A DNA stretch of 64,000 nt from an uncultured Bacteroidales bacterium (GCA_900319375.1 ONOI01000001.1:89745-153744); one strand, 5' to 3'; counted from the first letter of the stretch, positions 1 to 9,488 are shown. Numbers and translations: made by a program. The notes: generated by a model from the letters alone, not told the origin.

Positions 1-1781
1 GCGGTCAGTTCGTCGCAAAGGGCGAGGAACTCGTCGGCTGCCTTTACCATCTCGTCGCGATTTCCTTTGTAGTATGCTTGCGTGAAGCGGTCTCTTATTG
101 CGGGGGCTTTGTTGTCGAGGACCTGACGGCGGGCGTTGGCGAGATCGTACTTGAAGTAATCCGAGGAGCCCTTTACGGTTTCGAGCGTTTTCAGCGCCTC
201 TTCGAGCTCGCGAATATCATAGCCCCTGTTGAAAAGCGTTGTCCAGTGCCAGACACCATCGAGGTTAGGATGTGCGCAGATAAGGCTCGAGCTCGAAGTC
301 CGGGAGTGAGTCTTGCTGACTTTATCGACGTAAGTATGCCAGTATTGTCTGAAGGCTTCGTCTTTATATCCGAGATGTCTGTCGGCGATGTTGTCTACAT
401 ACTCGTCTACTGGGAGAGCGCCACTCCATGCCTGCTGCAGGAGGTGTTCGTAGACGGGCTCGTTGACTCCAAATCCTTCGAGGGTAGAGCCGATTCCTAC
501 GAAGCCGGGGCCGGCATTAGCCTTAGTTTCCGCGAGCCACTCGGCATTCTGATGGAAGTCGCCCTCGATTCCGGTCATTCCACCGAAGTTTCCGAGGTAA
601 CACCATATGAACGGCTGGCCGTAGAAGCTGTTGGTACGTTTCCATATCTGAGTAGCGTCGCAGTAGTAGTCCAGGATTATCATCCTGCCCTGAGGCACCG
701 CGGTAAGGTATGCTTCGATATTCTCGTCTGTCCAGTGTTGCTGGTCGGCCCAGAAGAGCCATCCCATCTGGAGCCAAACAGCCTCAGGATCGACCGCAGT
801 CATAGACTCGAAGATGCCTTTCGATATCTTGGCGAGAGTCTCGGGATCCCAGAACGGAGCGTCTACCTCGTTGAAGGGGTCTACACCATAGATGTGGTTG
901 GTACCGTACATCTTAGTCTGTTCCTCAAGGAAGTCTTTCTGGATCTTCGCATAGATAGGATCCATCGGGCTGAGGAAGGTACAGCGGTACTGGTTTGCAA
1001 AACCGCCCCAGTAGCTGACGCGGAAGGTGTCGATCTTCTCGGGTATTGCCTCAGCTAGTTCGGCGGGGACATGGCCTGCGAAAGCGGGCAGGATCGGGGT
1101 CATGTTGAGAGCCCGCTCCCGCTTCAATATGCGTTTTTGGAGCTTGGCCTGGCCGTCGATCCACCCCTGCGGGAGCGGTCCCTGCCAACGGTCGAGGTTA
1201 CACATCCTTTGCCACGGCAGATGTGCCGGGCCTACGAAAAATGCCCTGATCTGTTCGTCTGTAAGGCCGTACTTTTTCCAGACCTTCTGCCAGACTGCTT
1301 CCTGACCGGTAATCGCAAGAGGCATATTCACCCCGTTCAGGGCCATCCAGTCTATGAATCTCTCCCACTGCTCCCACTTCCACCAGGCCATCGTATAGCC
1401 GAAGGTACAGTAGTTCAGGAAGAACCTGTCCGGTACTTCCGCCTTAGCCTTAACCGGGACGGGGATTTCGGGAAGGGTTTCAGGAAGTTCGACAGGATTG
1501 AAATCGTACCAGCTGACATTTGTCAGGCAATACTGCTGAAGATAGCGGTTAAGACCTACCGCCATCGAGTTGGCGTTGTTTCCTTTTATTAGAATTTTGG
1601 AACCCTTCTGTTCCAGTTCGTAGGTATCTTTCTCCGAGGGGACTTGTTTAAAAATGATGTCGCGCGCCTGCTGGCCCATTACCCTCTTGGCGAGGGCGGC
1701 CGCCTGGCGTTCGTCTTTTGTTCCACACGCAGTAAGCGCTCCTGCGAGGACTAAAAACAGGGTTAGTTTCAGTATCTTCAT
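1..1781 (-). CDS. Alpha-N-acetylglucosaminidase, GH89, lipoprotein (3' end outside window)
   Basis: The frame is open from ATG 1781 to the window edge, giving 593 complete codons. GH89 proteins usually exceed 700 residues, so the C-terminal helical part is missing here. The family removes terminal alpha-linked GlcNAc (NAGLU in humans). The N-terminus is a lipoprotein signal with lipobox LTAC and Cys19, so the enzyme is probably anchored in the envelope. Family blocks seen are YCTFGYTMAWW, GPAHLPWQRM, PILPAFAGHVP and GVDPFNE. Glu305 (in DPFNE) and Glu435 (in STLEG) are the two expected catalytic acids. Their 130-residue spacing equals that of human NAGLU Glu316/Glu446 (from memory). It is the last visible gene of the minus-strand run, 41 bp after an SGNH esterase. 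No -7 box of its own is seen, so it is probably co-transcribed. Confidence 0.93.
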   Translation of the reverse strand, partial: MKILKLTLFLVLAGALTACGTKDERQAAALAKRVMGQQARDIIFKQVPSEKDTYELEQKGSKILIKGNNANSMAVGLNRYLQQYCLTNVSWYDFNPVELPETLPEIPVPVKAKAEVPDRFFLNYCTFGYTMAWWKWEQWERFIDWMALNGVNMPLAITGQEAVWQKVWKKYGLTDEQIRAFFVGPAHLPWQRMCNLDRWQGPLPQGWIDGQAKLQKRILKRERALNMTPILPAFAGHVPAELAEAIPEKIDTFRVSYWGGFANQYRCTFLSPMDPIYAKIQKDFLEEQTKMYGTNHIYGVDPFNEVDAPFWDPETLAKISKGIFESMTAVDPEAVWLQMGWLFWADQQHWTDENIEAYLTAVPQGRMIILDYYCDATQIWKRTNSFYGQPFIWCYLGNFGGMTGIEGDFHQNAEWLAETKANAGPGFVGIGSTLEGFGVNEPVYEHLLQQAWSGALPVDEYVDNIADRHLGYKDEAFRQYWHTYVDKVSKTHSRTSSSSLICAHPNLDGVWHWTTLFNRGYDIRELEEALKTLETVKGSSDYFKYDLANARRQVLDNKAPAIRDRFTQAYYKGNRDEMVKAADEFLALCDELT

Positions 1782-1822
1782 ACGGTTCTGTAGTTTAGTC
1801 CTCTAATTTACGAAAAATCCCG

Positions 1823-2911
1823 TTATTTCTTCATATGTTTCTTGATATGCGGGATGAGCCACTCAGCGTAGCGCATCATTCCGAGGTCGGTGAAGTGTGT
1901 GTTTTCCACGAAGGCTTCGTTGTCGTCGCCGACCATATCGTCTGACTTCAGATACCAGATCTTCTTCTCGCCCTGCTTCTTGAGTTTCTTGAACAGAGCC
2001 CTCTGAGCGGCGTTTTTCTTGTCGACCTCGTTCCTGATAAAGCTGTCCCACTCATAGTGTGCGAAGTGAGGATCTTCCAAGAAGAGGATAGGGACATCGG
2101 GGTGTGCGTCACGAACTATCCTGAAGAATTTCTCGCCTTCCTCGCCCGCAATCAGATAGTCCCAGGCATTGGGGACATAGTCGAATACTATCAAAGCGGG
2201 ATCCTTTACATCGGCAATAAGTTCAGCAATCTCATAGTCAAGCAGAGCGTTTCCGCTGAAGCCAAGGTTGATCACTTCGCGGTTCAAACGGCGGGAAATG
2301 ATACTGGTGTGACACATTCCGGGTCTGTTTGCGCAGCCGCCCTGCAGGATCGAAGTTCCGTACATCACGATCGGCCTCTCGTGCTGGGGGCTGTCGACCT
2401 TCGGGGGCTCGACTGTAGCAGTAGAATCAACTCCGATCTCGAGGGATGTAACTCCGTCGTACAGAGGCAGATAGAGCATATACTCGCGCCACTCCGGGGT
2501 CATATTGCCGACGATCTTGTCGGTAGTAGTCCTGTCGTTTATCGCAGACTTTCCAGCGCCCATGAAGCGCCAGCCGTTCTTTTCCGTCAGAGTATAAAGG
2601 TCCACGCCGCGGGTTCCGATCAGGGTCTGATGGTTCATCTGGTTGCCGAACTTCGCGGTCCAGCGACACCATATCGCAGTACTGTTCGAGCGGAACCTTA
2701 CGTATAAGCCCGCGCTGTTTCGGCCGAGATACCATACGGCATCGCGCGAGCGGCCTTCGAACTCGGCCGGGAGGCGCTCGTAACGTTCTTTAGTATCTTC
2801 GCGGGCCTTGCCGAAGAGGGGCAGTTCGTCCGCGTTTGTCCAAACCTGGGCAGTGGCCGTGGTGGCCAGAAGAAGCAGCGCTGCGGCTGCGATAAGTCTA
2901 CTTGAATTCAT
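1823..2911 (-). CDS. Secreted SGNH/GDSL-type hydrolase with N-terminal GxDLY domain
   Basis: This 362-residue protein has a cleavable signal peptide ending near Ala21. An N-terminal beta domain carries the GVDLY signature (about 25-170) and is followed by an SGNH hydrolase domain. Ser187 lies in GTSILQGG, the Gly220-Asn221 block in FSGNALLD, and the presumed catalytic His339 in ENTHFTD. Members of this group usually read D-x-x-H at the last block; here the Asp position is Glu336, a conservative but unusual change. The family removes O-acyl groups, commonly acetyl esters on sugars; the exact substrate cannot be read from sequence. The start overlaps the 3' end of the upstream CE2 gene by 14 bp, indicating translational coupling. 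It probably deacetylates the glycan handled by this locus. Confidence 0.82.
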   Translation of the reverse strand: MNSSRLIAAAALLLLATTATAQVWTNADELPLFGKAREDTKERYERLPAEFEGRSRDAVWYLGRNSAGLYVRFRSNSTAIWCRWTAKFGNQMNHQTLIGTRGVDLYTLTEKNGWRFMGAGKSAINDRTTTDKIVGNMTPEWREYMLYLPLYDGVTSLEIGVDSTATVEPPKVDSPQHERPIVMYGTSILQGGCANRPGMCHTSIISRRLNREVINLGFSGNALLDYEIAELIADVKDPALIVFDYVPNAWDYLIAGEEGEKFFRIVRDAHPDVPILFLEDPHFAHYEWDSFIRNEVDKKNAAQRALFKKLKKQGEKKIWYLKSDDMVGDDNEAFVENTHFTDLGMMRYAEWLIPHIKKHMKK

Positions 2912-3986
2912 ATGCGTTCAACGGGAGATCCCAATCCATGAGTGACGAAATAAACGGGGCGACAACGCTCGCAATCTTACGGTTGCCGCTGAAATTCGGG
3001 TGCCACGCGGCCCCAAGGTCGCTGTCGTCGTAGCGGAAGGTGCCCTTCATAATGGGCACTACCTGGATGTTTGAAAGGCCGCTGCGCTCGACCGCCTCAT
3101 AGACATAATCGTCCATAAGCTCGTCGCAGGGCGAGGCCATACAGATGATCGGGACGTTCGGGCCGTGGAATTCGCGAACTTTCTCGAGCAGCGCCTTGTA
3201 GCCCTGACACCAGAGCCAAAGAGCGGGCTGCTTACCCTCGGAGAAGTCGTTGGTCCCAAGGTAGATGACGACCAGGTCCGGCTTGTAGGTCGGGGTCCAT
3301 GGGTCAGTCTTCAGCTCATCGAAGGTCTGGGCGTAGCGGACGACCATATTCTGGGTCTTGTCGTAGTCGCCGTAGTTGCGGACGACCCCACGGCCGCTGT
3401 GGCTGATATGGACCGTCTCAGCCTCGAACAGGCGGCCAAGGATGTCGGCATATGTACGGGCGGGGTTCTCTTCGGCAACCACGAACGGGCCGTCGTGGTG
3501 CAGAGCCTCAATCCCATAACCGCAGGTATATGAGTCGCCGATGAACTCGATCAGGCGCTTTTTCGGCTCGGGGGCCTGCTTGAACTGACCGTCTGTATAG
3601 AGATTCTGGACGGCAAAGGCGCCATACTCTCCTTCGTTTCGCTTCTGCAGGATGATTACATGATCGGCCGCCTTCTTCGCAGTGAAGAGAGTGATAAGGG
3701 TGTCGGAGGTAATCTTAAGGACCTTATCCTCAATAGGGCCCTGCTCCGAATCAATCCAGATGTTGAAGTATGCAGGTTTGTTTGCTGCGCAGGCCAGTTT
3801 CAGGGTCTTTCCTTTGAAGGCCACCCTGAAGGTAGTCGCGCTCCAGTCGAACCAGACAGATCCATCTTCCTGGACCTCGGTACGTCCGATATAAGAAATC
3901 TTGCTGTCGGAGCCCTTGATAGTTTCGGCTCCGCAAATAGTGCAGGCGAGCAGCAGCGCTGCTGCGATTAATGTGGTTCGTTTCAT
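2898..3986 (-). CDS. CE2-type acetyl esterase, secreted
   Basis: The 362-residue product starts at ATG 3986, chosen because a clean signal peptide begins there (MKRTTLIAAALLLA) and a -7 box lies 5 nt upstream; a longer reading from 4016 has no signal. A jelly-roll N-terminal domain (about 25-135) precedes the SGNH domain, the CE2 layout. Ser152 is in GDSYTCGYG, the oxyanion Gly in HSGRG, Asn246 in LGTND, and His329 in AAWHP. The usual Asp two residues before His is Ala327, so any third catalytic residue must come from elsewhere; Ser-His dyads are known in CE2. The likely reaction is removal of O-acetyl groups from sugar residues. It is first in a three-gene run with the SGNH hydrolase and GH89. 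Confidence 0.85.
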   Translation of the reverse strand: MKRTTLIAAALLLACTICGAETIKGSDSKISYIGRTEVQEDGSVWFDWSATTFRVAFKGKTLKLACAANKPAYFNIWIDSEQGPIEDKVLKITSDTLITLFTAKKAADHVIILQKRNEGEYGAFAVQNLYTDGQFKQAPEPKKRLIEFIGDSYTCGYGIEALHHDGPFVVAEENPARTYADILGRLFEAETVHISHSGRGVVRNYGDYDKTQNMVVRYAQTFDELKTDPWTPTYKPDLVVIYLGTNDFSEGKQPALWLWCQGYKALLEKVREFHGPNVPIICMASPCDELMDDYVYEAVERSGLSNIQVVPIMKGTFRYDDSDLGAAWHPNFSGNRKIASVVAPFISSLMDWDLPLNAYEFK

Positions 3987-3991
3987 AACTA

Positions 3992-3999
3992 CAAATTTA
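3992..3999 (-). promoter_or_regulatory. -7 box (TAnnTTTG) of the CE2 operon
   Basis: The minus strand reads TAAATTTG and ends 5 nt before the ATG of the CE2 gene. If the G is at -7, transcription would begin at the start codon, giving an essentially leaderless message. No TTTG element is seen at the expected -33 position. Confidence 0.55.
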
Positions 4000-4016
4000 T
4001 CAAAAAAGGGGCGCAA

Positions 4017-5813
4017 CTACTTCACCAGGTTACCGCTGAAATCTACCGGTTTCTCAAACGGGTCAAGATATTTGTCGAGAAGGACAGCGGCTTCAAGGCG
4101 TGTAATCTCGGCGGAAGGATCGGAGGGTTCACCTATCACATCAGCGCCGAGGTCACGCAGCAGGGCATAGAAATCCTCGGCCTGGACCGGCTCGTCGGAA
4201 TCCACCACCACCGCACCATAATAATCTCCAAGGTCGAGCTCATTCCAGAGCAGCGGGTCGCCGGCGCGGAACCACGACTCGTTGGCCCAGCCGACATTGC
4301 GGCCGATACCGCGCAGAATACCAGTGCTGCCTATACGCTGCAGGGCTTCGAAGCCCTCCTCACCCGGCTTCAGATCGAGCCACGGCTGGAGGTAGGCGCC
4401 GGCGGCAAGCAGCGCTTTCTGGACCGAACGGACGTCGACCTCGCGAACCGCGCAACCGCGCTGGACGGAAAGCGCTGCCAGGATGCCGGCGGTCTGCCCT
4501 ATCTCCACCACCACCGGCTGAAGGCGGGTCGAGCCGTTGATAAGATTAGTCACACTGATCGATTTTTCCGCCACTATCAGATCCTCGACCTTTAGAGGCA
4601 CGAGCGAGCCGAGCGGCAGGGTAAACGACGGGATCGGTGCGAAATGAAGGCGCGGAAGCGATGCCCAATCAGGGTAAGCATAGTGATGATGGTCGACAGG
4701 ATAATCGCCTACGCAGACGCCCGTACGGTAGGCGTTAGTCGAATAGCGGTCGCGCGCCTCGTCTACTGTAAACAGATGTTCGCCCTCGATACGGCGGCTC
4801 TCACGATAGTACGGGAACAGCGCGAGCCCATCCTCCGACGGGTATTCGTCTGCCAGCCCGAGGCTTTTCATCCCAAGGCTGGTCTGCAGGAAGTAGAGGA
4901 AACCGAGCGTGCGCTGCTTCGCCACCGCGATAACGGAATCCCTCCGCTCGCGCGACATCTCAATAATATTGGCGTAGAAGTCGTTCGCCTCCACCGGCCA
5001 GTTTATCATCATCTCCCCGCCTGGCAGCAGGCCGTAAGAGAGCATCATCTCCGGCGACCACAGCGGTTGCCCCTTCGAGATCGAAGGGTCGTTGAGCGGG
5101 TTCTTGCAGCTGTTGATATAGTTGCGCTCGTTGTATCCCTCCGGCCGGGCGATAGTCATATCCGCCTCCGGGCCGAAGTCCTTGATCGTCATGACCATGG
5201 TCATATCCTGAACGATATCGTTACCCTCTTCGAGGGCCATCTCCTCGCCCGTGTACGAACGCGGGTCGAAGCCGATGTGGTATGCGACTCCGCAGGCCTT
5301 CGCAACATCGCCGAGCTCGGTCCCGTCGATCAGGACCTTACAGCGCACGGTCTTCTTCGCCCCTGATTCGGACTCGAAGCCCACTTCCCATCCGCGGGAG
5401 AGTTTTTTCGCGCAGACGAAACGCAGCCCCTTCACTACCTTCAGCTTGGGTTCTGCCGCTGCGAGGTCTTCAAGGATCTGTTCGCCCACCTTAGGTTCGA
5501 ACTGGATATGACTTACCCAGCCTGTCTTAAGGTTTTCGTAGCCGCCATAATGCTGGGCCACGGCGTCAGTGAATTCGCGGAACAAGCCGCCTCGCAGGCG
5601 GTAGTTGCCGTCGATGGCGGACACGCCGGCCGACGTCAACATACCGCCGAGCCAGGGCGTCTCTTCGACTATAAGGGTATTCACACCACAGCGCGCGGCC
5701 TGAACGCCTGCGGCAGTTCCCGAGGCGCCGCCGCCGACTATGAGTACATCTACGTTTTGGGCGCAAGACATCGCAAACGCGAGAGTTGCGATAAAAAGAA
5801 GGATACGTTTCAT
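4017..5813 (-). CDS. Secreted FAD-dependent oxidoreductase (FAD_oxidored family)
   Basis: The 598-residue protein has a lipoprotein-like signal (AMSC, Cys17) followed directly by a dinucleotide-binding fold with GGGASG at 27-32 and a Glu at the end of the second strand (IVEET). The LGGMLTSAGVS and RGGLFREF blocks match the FAD_oxidored family (PF12831), which is frequent in Bacteroidota glycan loci and sometimes annotated as a xanthan-lyase-like protein without good reason. The substrate is unknown; oxidation of a sugar or of an aglycone alcohol is possible. The C-terminal 150 residues form a separate domain ending in a Leu-rich helix. It has its own -7 box just behind the terminator of the upstream beta-helix gene, and the CE2 gene follows after 30 bp. 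Confidence 0.8.
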   Translation of the reverse strand: MKRILLFIATLAFAMSCAQNVDVLIVGGGASGTAAGVQAARCGVNTLIVEETPWLGGMLTSAGVSAIDGNYRLRGGLFREFTDAVAQHYGGYENLKTGWVSHIQFEPKVGEQILEDLAAAEPKLKVVKGLRFVCAKKLSRGWEVGFESESGAKKTVRCKVLIDGTELGDVAKACGVAYHIGFDPRSYTGEEMALEEGNDIVQDMTMVMTIKDFGPEADMTIARPEGYNERNYINSCKNPLNDPSISKGQPLWSPEMMLSYGLLPGGEMMINWPVEANDFYANIIEMSRERRDSVIAVAKQRTLGFLYFLQTSLGMKSLGLADEYPSEDGLALFPYYRESRRIEGEHLFTVDEARDRYSTNAYRTGVCVGDYPVDHHHYAYPDWASLPRLHFAPIPSFTLPLGSLVPLKVEDLIVAEKSISVTNLINGSTRLQPVVVEIGQTAGILAALSVQRGCAVREVDVRSVQKALLAAGAYLQPWLDLKPGEEGFEALQRIGSTGILRGIGRNVGWANESWFRAGDPLLWNELDLGDYYGAVVVDSDEPVQAEDFYALLRDLGADVIGEPSDPSAEITRLEAAVLLDKYLDPFEKPVDFSGNLVK

Positions 5814-5832
5814 TGGTCAATCAGTTTGAGTT

Positions 5833-5840
5833 CAAAGTTA
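5833..5840 (-). promoter_or_regulatory. -7 box of the FAD oxidoreductase gene
   Basis: The minus strand reads TAACTTTG, a full match to TAnnTTTG, 19 nt before the ATG at 5813. It sits 3 bp downstream of the T-tract of the preceding terminator. No clear -33 TTTG is seen, because the space is taken by the terminator hairpin. Confidence 0.55.
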
Positions 5841-5842
5841 AC

Positions 5843-5873
5843 AAAAAAAGAGGGCGGCCCAAAGGCCACCCTC
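5843..5873 (-). terminator. Rho-independent terminator of the beta-helix lipoprotein gene
   Basis: On the minus strand a 10-bp stem (arms 5864-5873 and 5850-5859, one G-U pair) closes a 4-nt loop and is followed by seven T residues. It lies 22 bp after the stop codon of the large lipoprotein. The G-U pair forms only in minus-strand RNA, which fits the direction. Confidence 0.85.
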
Positions 5874-5895
5874 AATTTTTGAAAGATATCAAGTA

Positions 5896-8800
5896 TTAAA
5901 GCTTGAACTCGAAGAGTGCTGCACCGGTGCTACGGAGACCAACTCCGATGTAAACCTTTCCGTCAACTGTGATGACATCGAGGTTACCGCAGGCGTTGCC
6001 GTTGGCAGTCGTTGAAGGGAGTTCGTAGGAAGCAACTGCGGTTGCATCTGCAAGGTCAGCAAGGAGATTGCCGGTAGGCAGAGCGTATACGCGGACGATT
6101 CCACCATAGGAGTTGGTATTGTTGTAGCCCTTCATCTCTACGAGAGCCATGAACTCCTTACCATCTGCGACGAAGAAGCTTGCACCGCGAGTCTGCTTGA
6201 CACCAAGGTCAGCGATAGTGACGGTTCCGACAAGTTCTCCACCCCCTGTTGAAGGATTGGCGGTAACGACAGCATCAGGGTTAGCTGCTCCGTCATAAGA
6301 GACATAGTAGGTGTTGTCCTTATAGAGAGTCTCAGTACCGATACTGGGCTTTACAGCAACACCAAAGCCGTTCTTATGGTAGATCATGCTGGCATAACGG
6401 TCCTTAATCTCACCGGGCTTGACGGTCCAGAAGAAGGTACGCGCAGAAGCGGGAATATAGTCAACGCTGACAACACGGATATCGTCCTTTGTTCCGCTTG
6501 CGGTAATCATATCGCCAAGACGAGGAACTGCACCGTCGATAGCGACATTCTTCCACTTGGCGAGGGTATCGAGCTTCGTTCCATCATAGGTGAAGAGCTT
6601 GAAGTATGTATCAGCAGCATTGACCATGTTGGAGAGAACGATCGTTCCGTCGTCGAGCGAGGCCATACCGTCGAGCTTGAACAGACCGTCTGTGAGAGTC
6701 ATAGCATCCTTCTTTACGACTGAACCGTCAGCCATATTGAGGGTGTAGATCTGGCCACCTGTTGCTGCAAGATACATTCCGTTTGCATTCATTGCCATGT
6801 TACGGATGTTTGCGAGATCAGGAACGTTGGCTGCCCAGGCTGCATCGTCCATGTGTGACCATACGAGCGAGAGCTTCGGCTCCCTCTTACCACTTGTGGT
6901 AGGAGTATTGAAGGAGAGGCTTGTAGGCTTGATGGTTACGCCGTTGAAGATGTAATCTGCAAGACCGTGAACACTGTAGATAGCCTCGGTAACGCCGGTT
7001 CCATAGTAGTTGTCATCAGTAACACCGTCACCCATGATGAGGGATCCCTTGTAGTCGAGGAAGTCGTTGTAGAGCTCGATAGCCTCACCTGCGATGTTGA
7101 ATTCGTTGCCGGTGATGACAGCGTTGGTCTTATCCATTACGCGGATAGCCCATGCTTTCTTTCCGAGTCCGTTGAAGACGTTGCCGCTCCAGAGAACGTC
7201 GGCTTCGTGGGTCTGGTTAGGGCAGTATGCACCGCCTGCGACTGCATCGAACTGGCAGTTGATAACCTTGATGTTCTTAGCCTGGGAGATCCAGAGCATC
7301 GACATTGTGCTGGCGAAGTCTGCAACTTCGGTAGTAGCGTCGAAGCGGACATTCTCGAAGGTTACGTTGGTTGCGCCGTTCTCAACACGTGCGAGGTAGA
7401 TGTGGCCCCACTCGTAGTTGTCTCCGCTGACCTTTACGCCGAGGTCTTTGGTGGTAAGACCTTCCTTAGTCTTAAGGGTGAGGTCCTTGATGGTAAGAGA
7501 ACCTGAGATCTCAAGGTTACCGTTGATGACGGACTTGGTCATGCCTGCGCCCTTGATAGTGAGGGTCTTTCCGTTAGGAACCTTTACGTTGTCGTCGATC
7601 TCACCCTCACCAACCTCGATAACAGATCCTGTAGGAGCTGCTGCGATAGCTGCAGAAAGGGTAGGATACTTGATAGCGCCAAGCTTGACGATTCCTTCGC
7701 CGCCCTTGGTGGCAGGAACTGCCGCCTTAGAACCGGTATAAACGTTCACGACTCTGTCTGAATAGACGTTGGTGTCGTCAACTGTCTTGCCGTCTGCGAC
7801 TGCAGGAGAAACTACATTGTTTTCAGTCCTGACATTTACGAAATCTCCAACGCAGTCAACAGTACTGTTCTTAATAGTAAGATTGACTGAATCGTAAATA
7901 CGGAGGTTGTAAGCGGAAATGTCATTTACGAAAGTACATCCGTCGAAGACATATTCGGTTGAACCCCATACCTGGCCGAAACGCTGGACACCGGGGGTGA
8001 AAGTACATCCGGTGAATGTTGCTTTGCCGGTGAGGCTTCCGTTGGCATAAATGACGGTAGGCTCCTGATCTCTCCAAGTCTCATTGGAGTTGTCGAAAAC
8101 AACATTGGTAACTGTCAGATTAACAGCACCGGGCTTGATGAGGAGAGCGGTTCCATTACCATTTGTTCCATCAGTGCAGTTATTGAAACCTGCGACCAAT
8201 TCCTTGTTTGCAGGACGGATCACAATATTCTCAATAGTTGTAGGGATACCGGCAGGAACGGTAACAGCACTTACGACGACCTTGGAAGGATCTGCTGCAG
8301 GAAAACCGATTCCGCGAGGGAGGATCTTGAGAGCCTTGATAGCATCGTTTGCAGGGAGATCGATACGTGCGAGTTCAGTATCCTGAGAAATGATAACCTG
8401 AACGGTACCGTCATTAAGAATATTCTTTCCGTCTGCTGTTGCGGTTGCAAGAGCCGCTGCAGCCTCTTCCCATGTAGCGAAAGAAACCTGGTTGTTGAGG
8501 AAGAACTTAGGGCAGCCTTGCTGGACAACTTCGAGATCCTGTACGACATTTCCAGCGCCGTCCTTTACGAAGACGTGGCCGGTACGGTTAGCGCTTGAAG
8601 GAGTAGGGGCAATCTTTACGGTAACCTCATACTCGTCTGTAGCCTTTGTTCCCTCGAAGGTAAGCCAAGGAACATCGGTAGAGAAGGTGACGGGGACGTT
8701 GGAGACAACGTTCTCCTTGAAGGAATCACCCCAGAAGTAACCGACACGTGCGAAAGCGGTTGTAACCTCGAGTTCCTGACCGACGATGTTGATGGTCTTT

Positions 8801-9423
8801 ACAGAAACCTTTCCGTCTCCGCGGTCTGCCATCACAACGATGGTGTTAGGAGTAAGAACTGCGGGAGCGGTGATGAGGATCTCAGGAGAGTTCTCGCTGA
8901 CCTTAGCGGTGTACTCGCCACCAGCTACGACATGGACCTTAGTCTGAGGGGTCTCGCCCTTGATACGATAAAGGAGAGGGGTTGTAGCGGCTGCCTTGAG
9001 AACGACATCCTCGGTGAGGAGCTGGAGCTCGAACTCAACATTGAGAGGAAGTACGAAGGTCGTTCCGTCTACAAGCTTGATGATGACGGTATCGCCGTCA
9101 ACCTCTACGCTTGAGAAGAAGGCATCGCCGTTCTCACCATCCTTACCGGGAGCACCGTCTGCACCGTTTGCACCGTTGGTTCCGTTGTAGAGAGTAAGAA
9201 CAGTGTCGTCGCTAAGGGTGATAGTCCATCCAGTAGTAGTCTGAGCAACATTCTGGATAACTGCACCGCCCTGGAGTTTCGCGATAGCTGCTTTGTTTGC
9301 TTCTACCTGCTGTTCAAGAGCAGAGACTCTGGAATTGAGGTCATTGACCGCAGTCTGAATCTCCTTGGTACAACCCACCATAAGGAGAGCTGCGCCAAAA
9401 ATAGCTAACAGAATTTTTTTCAT
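5896..9423 (-). CDS. Large surface lipoprotein: coiled coil, collagen-like stretch, BACON-like domain, beta-helix, propeller
   Basis: This 1175-residue lipoprotein has lipobox MVGC with Cys18. In order it shows a short coiled coil (about 22-50), a glycine-every-third-residue stretch at 81-100 resembling a collagen triple helix, two small beta domains, a BACON-like domain (about 220-305), a right-handed beta-helix (about 320-860, many short Asn- and Val-rich turns) and a C-terminal beta-propeller-like region (about 880-1175) similar to the end of the DUF5018-like proteins nearby. The N-terminal coiled coil plus collagen-like arrangement matches DUF4988-type leaders known in Bacteroidota. No catalytic residues can be named, so it could bind or cleave a polysaccharide. 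It has its own terminator and sits between the GHL10 gene and the oxidoreductase. Confidence 0.75.
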   Translation of the reverse strand: MKKILLAIFGAALLMVGCTKEIQTAVNDLNSRVSALEQQVEANKAAIAKLQGGAVIQNVAQTTTGWTITLSDDTVLTLYNGTNGANGADGAPGKDGENGDAFFSSVEVDGDTVIIKLVDGTTFVLPLNVEFELQLLTEDVVLKAAATTPLLYRIKGETPQTKVHVVAGGEYTAKVSENSPEILITAPAVLTPNTIVVMADRGDGKVSVKTINIVGQELEVTTAFARVGYFWGDSFKENVVSNVPVTFSTDVPWLTFEGTKATDEYEVTVKIAPTPSSANRTGHVFVKDGAGNVVQDLEVVQQGCPKFFLNNQVSFATWEEAAAALATATADGKNILNDGTVQVIISQDTELARIDLPANDAIKALKILPRGIGFPAADPSKVVVSAVTVPAGIPTTIENIVIRPANKELVAGFNNCTDGTNGNGTALLIKPGAVNLTVTNVVFDNSNETWRDQEPTVIYANGSLTGKATFTGCTFTPGVQRFGQVWGSTEYVFDGCTFVNDISAYNLRIYDSVNLTIKNSTVDCVGDFVNVRTENNVVSPAVADGKTVDDTNVYSDRVVNVYTGSKAAVPATKGGEGIVKLGAIKYPTLSAAIAAAPTGSVIEVGEGEIDDNVKVPNGKTLTIKGAGMTKSVINGNLEISGSLTIKDLTLKTKEGLTTKDLGVKVSGDNYEWGHIYLARVENGATNVTFENVRFDATTEVADFASTMSMLWISQAKNIKVINCQFDAVAGGAYCPNQTHEADVLWSGNVFNGLGKKAWAIRVMDKTNAVITGNEFNIAGEAIELYNDFLDYKGSLIMGDGVTDDNYYGTGVTEAIYSVHGLADYIFNGVTIKPTSLSFNTPTTSGKREPKLSLVWSHMDDAAWAANVPDLANIRNMAMNANGMYLAATGGQIYTLNMADGSVVKKDAMTLTDGLFKLDGMASLDDGTIVLSNMVNAADTYFKLFTYDGTKLDTLAKWKNVAIDGAVPRLGDMITASGTKDDIRVVSVDYIPASARTFFWTVKPGEIKDRYASMIYHKNGFGVAVKPSIGTETLYKDNTYYVSYDGAANPDAVVTANPSTGGGELVGTVTIADLGVKQTRGASFFVADGKEFMALVEMKGYNNTNSYGGIVRVYALPTGNLLADLADATAVASYELPSTTANGNACGNLDVITVDGKVYIGVGLRSTGAALFEFKL

Positions 9424-9480
9424 AAATTTGGTTGATTAATGAATTATTATAAGGTTAGTTTGGAATTTTCGTATCGAGTG

Positions 9481-9488
9481 TAAAGTTA
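9481..9488 (-). promoter_or_regulatory. Possible -7 box of the beta-helix lipoprotein gene
   Basis: The minus strand reads TAACTTTA, one base from the TAnnTTTG consensus, in the AT-rich 108-bp gap before ATG 9423. No -33 match is seen, so a separate promoter here is only possible. Confidence 0.3.

Noticed and set aside
78-1058. Plus-strand open frame of 326 codons
   Set aside because: The opposite strand carries the GH89 enzyme with both catalytic blocks; the plus frame has no motif.
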